DNA of 8,863 bases, from the NCBI GenBank assembly GCA_009785715.1, contig WQVT01000067.1, positions 1 through 8,863 of the forward strand, read 5' to 3'. This stretch comes from Acidimicrobiaceae bacterium (GTDB lineage Bacteria; Actinomycetota; Acidimicrobiia; Acidimicrobiales; Palsa-688). The position numbers and the translations under genes are program-made. The notes below the pieces were generated by a model, which was given only the letters and a program-made list of their open reading frames with translations, did no database searches and was not told the DNA's origin. Shown here piece after piece: positions 6,878-8,863 of this stretch (position 1 is the first letter of the stretch; every line of letters begins with the position of its first letter).

Positions 6878-7513
6878 ATGCGGGCACTGTACGAGCCCCG
6901 TTGCTCCATGCTTCGGTTGCCGTGGAGAGATGGACCCCGTTCAGCTCTGGCCAGGCGAAGGCGAAAGAGGTACGTTGAGGCGTTGGGACAAATTGGAACC
7001 AGTGAAGCGCGCCTTCGGACATTTCATCACATGCCCCATTCTGAGCATCCCGTATCCGACCGCGAACTGCTCATGCTTGTAGGTCAGGCCCAACGACTCA
7101 CTGCTGACCCACCGTCGCTACCCGCTGCTCGAGCCATCGGCCACCGAGTGGTCGAGGTCCTCCAACGAGCCCTGAGCGACCGCCGACGGGTAGAAGTCAT
7201 CGAGATCGACGCCATCATCGGGGCTGTACAGGAAGCCGGCGCCTACTACCAGCAAAGCGGTAACGAGGACAAGTATGGGGAGTACAACCGAATCCAAGCC
7301 ATTGGTATCTATAACCGCCTGCGGGACGACGTGCTGGAGCTTCAGGCCGACGCCGCCGTTATGGAAGAAGCCGAACAAGAATACCTCAGCGTCCGCGAGG
7401 CCATAGTCAGCTTGGCATACGCCACGGCCACCCCCAAGGACCGACGCCTAATCACCCGATTCCTTTTCGACGTCGCCCATTCAGTCCCGACAGCGCGAAT
7501 AGCCGACGGATAG
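6878..7513 (+). CDS. Hypothetical protein, likely co-transcribed with the preceding gene
   Basis: Unrecognised protein of up to 211 residues. The longest form starts at ATG 6878, three bases after the preceding stop. Its first 50 residues are Arg-rich, low in recognisable structure and have no clear ribosome-binding site, so the true start may be the ATG at 7031, giving 160 residues. From there the sequence is convincingly protein-like: a predicted helical stretch from SDRELLML, a positively charged helix around RALSDRRRVEVIEIDAI, an aromatic patch AGAYYQQSG, and a helix rich in Glu and Asp (LRDDVLELQADA). No enzyme motif, signal peptide or membrane helix is visible. The RAL/YY arrangement loosely recalls the RAM/WW spacing in the preceding protein, so the pair might be distant paralogues, but this is weak. 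The start is uncertain and the function unknown. Confidence 0.6.
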   Translation: MRALYEPRCSMLRLPWRDGPRSALARRRRKRYVEALGQIGTSEARLRTFHHMPHSEHPVSDRELLMLVGQAQRLTADPPSLPAARAIGHRVVEVLQRALSDRRRVEVIEIDAIIGAVQEAGAYYQQSGNEDKYGEYNRIQAIGIYNRLRDDVLELQADAAVMEEAEQEYLSVREAIVSLAYATATPKDRRLITRFLFDVAHSVPTARIADG

Positions 7514-7996
7514 GAATTCAGCATTACCATACGAAGGCTGGCGCGCTCGGTCTCGTAGTTGTGGATTTGCCTCAGGCTTACGGGTTTGGCCGACGCGTCC
7601 GGTCCTGCACGTCGGTTGTGGTGTCCCTGCCTCGCTTTGTGACAGCTCCAGAGCTCAAGGGCCCTGTTGGCAACAGTGCTCACCAGCGAGAGGCTCAGTT
7701 CGACCAGCCCTCCCGACCAGCGGTTGAGGTGGCCGCGCCCATCAGTTGGCAAGATTCGAGAACCGATCACCGGAATACAAGAAATAATTTGTTATATGCC
7801 AAGGAGTATTGGTCCGCTTCTTCCACTTCCCCGCCGCTGCGCTGCGTGCAATGCTGGTTTCGATGCCCGGGAGTCCGAAAAGCAGTATTCCGAATGGGAG
7901 CTGGCCAACAGAATGGCCAAGGCTCGACAGGCAGCGGTTTCACGCGCTAGGAGATTACCTCTTTGCTCGAGGTCACCGTGGCGGACAACGAGATAC
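7514..7996. other. Region without a convincing gene, with an AT-rich patch
   Basis: No open frame in this 483-base stretch has a recognisable domain or a good start. A locally AT-rich segment around 7774-7797 (containing AAATAATTTGTTATAT) contrasts with the GC-rich surroundings. It is followed by AAGGAG at 7801-7806, a ribosome-binding-like sequence with no well-spaced start codon. One frame between about 7830 and 7970 is faintly protein-like, with a CxxC (RCAACNAGF) and a basic helix (MAKARQAAVSRARR), and might be a decayed coding fragment. A short AGGGCCCT palindrome lies near 7659. No insertion-sequence ends or duplicated target sites were identified. Confidence 0.45.
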
Positions 7997-8609
7997 GTGG
8001 GCAACGGAGACCGCCCGGGCCTGTTCCGGTTTACGACATCCGACCTTGGGTCGCTCTACGTCGCCATCATGGCGGCGTTCGAGGAGTCCGCAGTGTTGGC
8101 GCCCGCCCTCAACATCGAACAGGTCGGTCCAGCCCTCGTCCGGGCGGGCTGGGACGAGCCGATCGACGAAGACCTGCTCGGGCGGGCGTTGGCGGCGCTG
8201 ACGGGTTGGCGGCGGCTCGAGGCCACAACGGATCACGGGGCGCGCTTCGCCACCCCCGAGGAATTCGAGCGCAAAAACCTCCTGTGGGCTGGCACCCAAG
8301 GGCGAGGCGGCGGTCACCGGGATGCTTCGGGCGGTCGACGCCTTGCGCCAGGCCGTCGGGCTCCAAACAGCGGTGCTCGACGCGATCGGCGACGGGTTGG
8401 CCGGGCACGCTGACCAACCGCGGACGTACCCGCCCCGTCGGCGACCCGAGCATCGTGCGCGCCGCCCGTCAAAGGGCCCAGGTGGAACAGCTCGCCAGGG
8501 CGGAGGGCTGCCGGCGGGGTCGAACAGCTCGGTGGTTTGGGACCTGGCCGGCGTCGGCCTTGCCGTCCCCTTCGACCTCGATGGGGTGACGGTCACCGTC
8601 ACGGCTTAA
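7997..8609 (+). pseudogene. Remnant of a TIGR02677/DUF2397 family gene (JetA-like, Wadjet-type anti-plasmid system)
   Basis: From GTG 7997 the peptide contains GLFRFTTSDLGSLYVAIMAA, then ALNIEQVGPALVRAGWDEPI, ALAALTGWRRLEA, and ATPEEFERKNLLWAGT. This matches my memory of the N-terminal winged-helix-like region of TIGR02677 (DUF2397), the first protein of a four-gene TIGR02677-02680 system classed with Wadjet plasmid defence. At ACCC (8294-8297) the homologous frame shifts to KGEAAVTGMLRAVDALRQAV, continuing to about 8412. After that the middle of the protein is missing. A short stretch in a third frame (8407-8510, with RGRTRPVGDP and RAARQRAQVEQLA) resembles the basic C-terminal part of the family. 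The end VVWDLAGVGLAVPFDLDG runs to TAA at 8607-8609 and is of uncertain origin. Intact family members are about 500 residues; here roughly 200 codons remain. The partner genes (TIGR02678-02680) are not present downstream in the window. The N-terminal assignment is fairly firm; the C-terminal part is tentative. Confidence 0.68.
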
Positions 8610-8619
8610 CCTCAAGGGG

Positions 8620-8641
8620 CCGGCGCCGGACGAGACGCCGG
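8620..8641 (+). repeat. Inverted repeat between the JetA-like remnant and the last gene
   Basis: CCGGCG (8620-8625) pairs with CGCCGG (8636-8641) over a ten-base loop. It lies just after the stop at 8609 and before the ribosome-binding site of the next gene. There is no T-run. It could be a weak terminator or simply GC-rich chance pairing. Confidence 0.25.
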
Positions 8642-8675
8642 AACCCGCAGCCGCACCCAAGAGGGGGGTACGACA

Positions 8676-8863
8676 ATGGCCAGTGTGCCCGACCTCGACA
8701 ACTCCGAGGTTGTCCGAAGGGCAACCCGAGCCGCCGGCGGCGACGTAAACCTCGTCGTGCTGATGACGGTTCTCGTGCGAACGCACCGTGACACCGCAGC
8801 CCTGCGCCGCCGGGTTAAGAAGATGGAGCGCCGCCTCTGGCACGACTGGGACCCGGGTACTTA
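8676..8863 (+). CDS. Hypothetical small protein, 5' part (may end at or just beyond the window)
   Basis: The ATG at 8676 is preceded by a strong purine-rich ribosome-binding site (GAGGGGGG, 8661-8668, spacing 7). The frame is open for 62 codons to the window end, where the last two bases are TA, so the next base could complete a stop or a tyrosine codon. The peptide begins MASVPDLDNSEVV, has a short hydrophobic run (VNLVVLMTVLV, about residues 24-34) and a basic, probably coiled-coil helix (LRRRVKKMERRL, about 43-54). There is no signal peptide and no family I recognise. It is not TIGR02678, the gene expected after an intact JetA-like gene. The composition would suit a small helical, perhaps multimeric, accessory-region protein. 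The function is unknown. Confidence 0.65.
   Translation, partial: MASVPDLDNSEVVRRATRAAGGDVNLVVLMTVLVRTHRDTAALRRRVKKMERRLWHDWDPGT

Noticed and set aside
7342..7770. 142-residue minus-strand frame spanning the end of the second unknown gene
   Set aside because: Half of it is antisense to a more plausible gene and no family or start signal was recognised.
1..8863. tRNA genes, CRISPR arrays or insertion-sequence ends
   Set aside because: No T-loop GGTTCGA-type motif in a cloverleaf context, no regularly spaced repeats and no transposase or paired terminal repeats were found by eye.

Overview
The window looks like chromosomal DNA from a high-GC Gram-positive bacterium (Actinomycetota). Codon third positions are strongly G/C biased, GTG and TTG starts occur, long spurious ORFs lie antisense to the real genes, and the regulator and sensor genes have an actinobacterial style. 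The genus cannot be fixed from the sequence alone.

Left part (1-3902): the end of an accessory Sec (aSec) operon, all on the + strand. A serine-rich C-terminal protein fragment is followed by secY2 (dedicated translocon channel) and secA2 (dedicated motor ATPase). secY2 and secA2 overlap by four bases (ATGA). In streptococcal and lactobacillar aSec loci, which export serine-rich glycosylated adhesins, asp1-asp2-asp3 sit between these two genes; here they do not. Any Asp proteins, glycosyltransferases and the exported substrate would have to lie upstream of the window.

Middle (3903-5636): a broken, truncated short-chain dehydrogenase (SDR) remnant with at least three frame changes. It abuts the 3' end of an intact minus-strand gene for a free-standing GAF-like sensory domain. 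A roughly 400 bp gene-poor stretch follows, containing a G7/C6 hairpin and a perfect 12-bp palindrome upstream of a regulator.

Right part (5637-8863): an XRE-family DNA-binding regulator; two adjacent genes of unknown function, the first with a clear Shine-Dalgarno/GTG start; a 480 bp stretch with no convincing gene; a frameshifted and internally shortened remnant resembling TIGR02677/DUF2397, the first gene of one Wadjet-type anti-plasmid system; and the start of a small unrecognised gene cut by the window end. Two decayed genes and orphan regulators within 5 kb of the aSec operon suggest an accessory region of high turnover. No tRNA, rRNA, CRISPR array or intact mobile element was seen.
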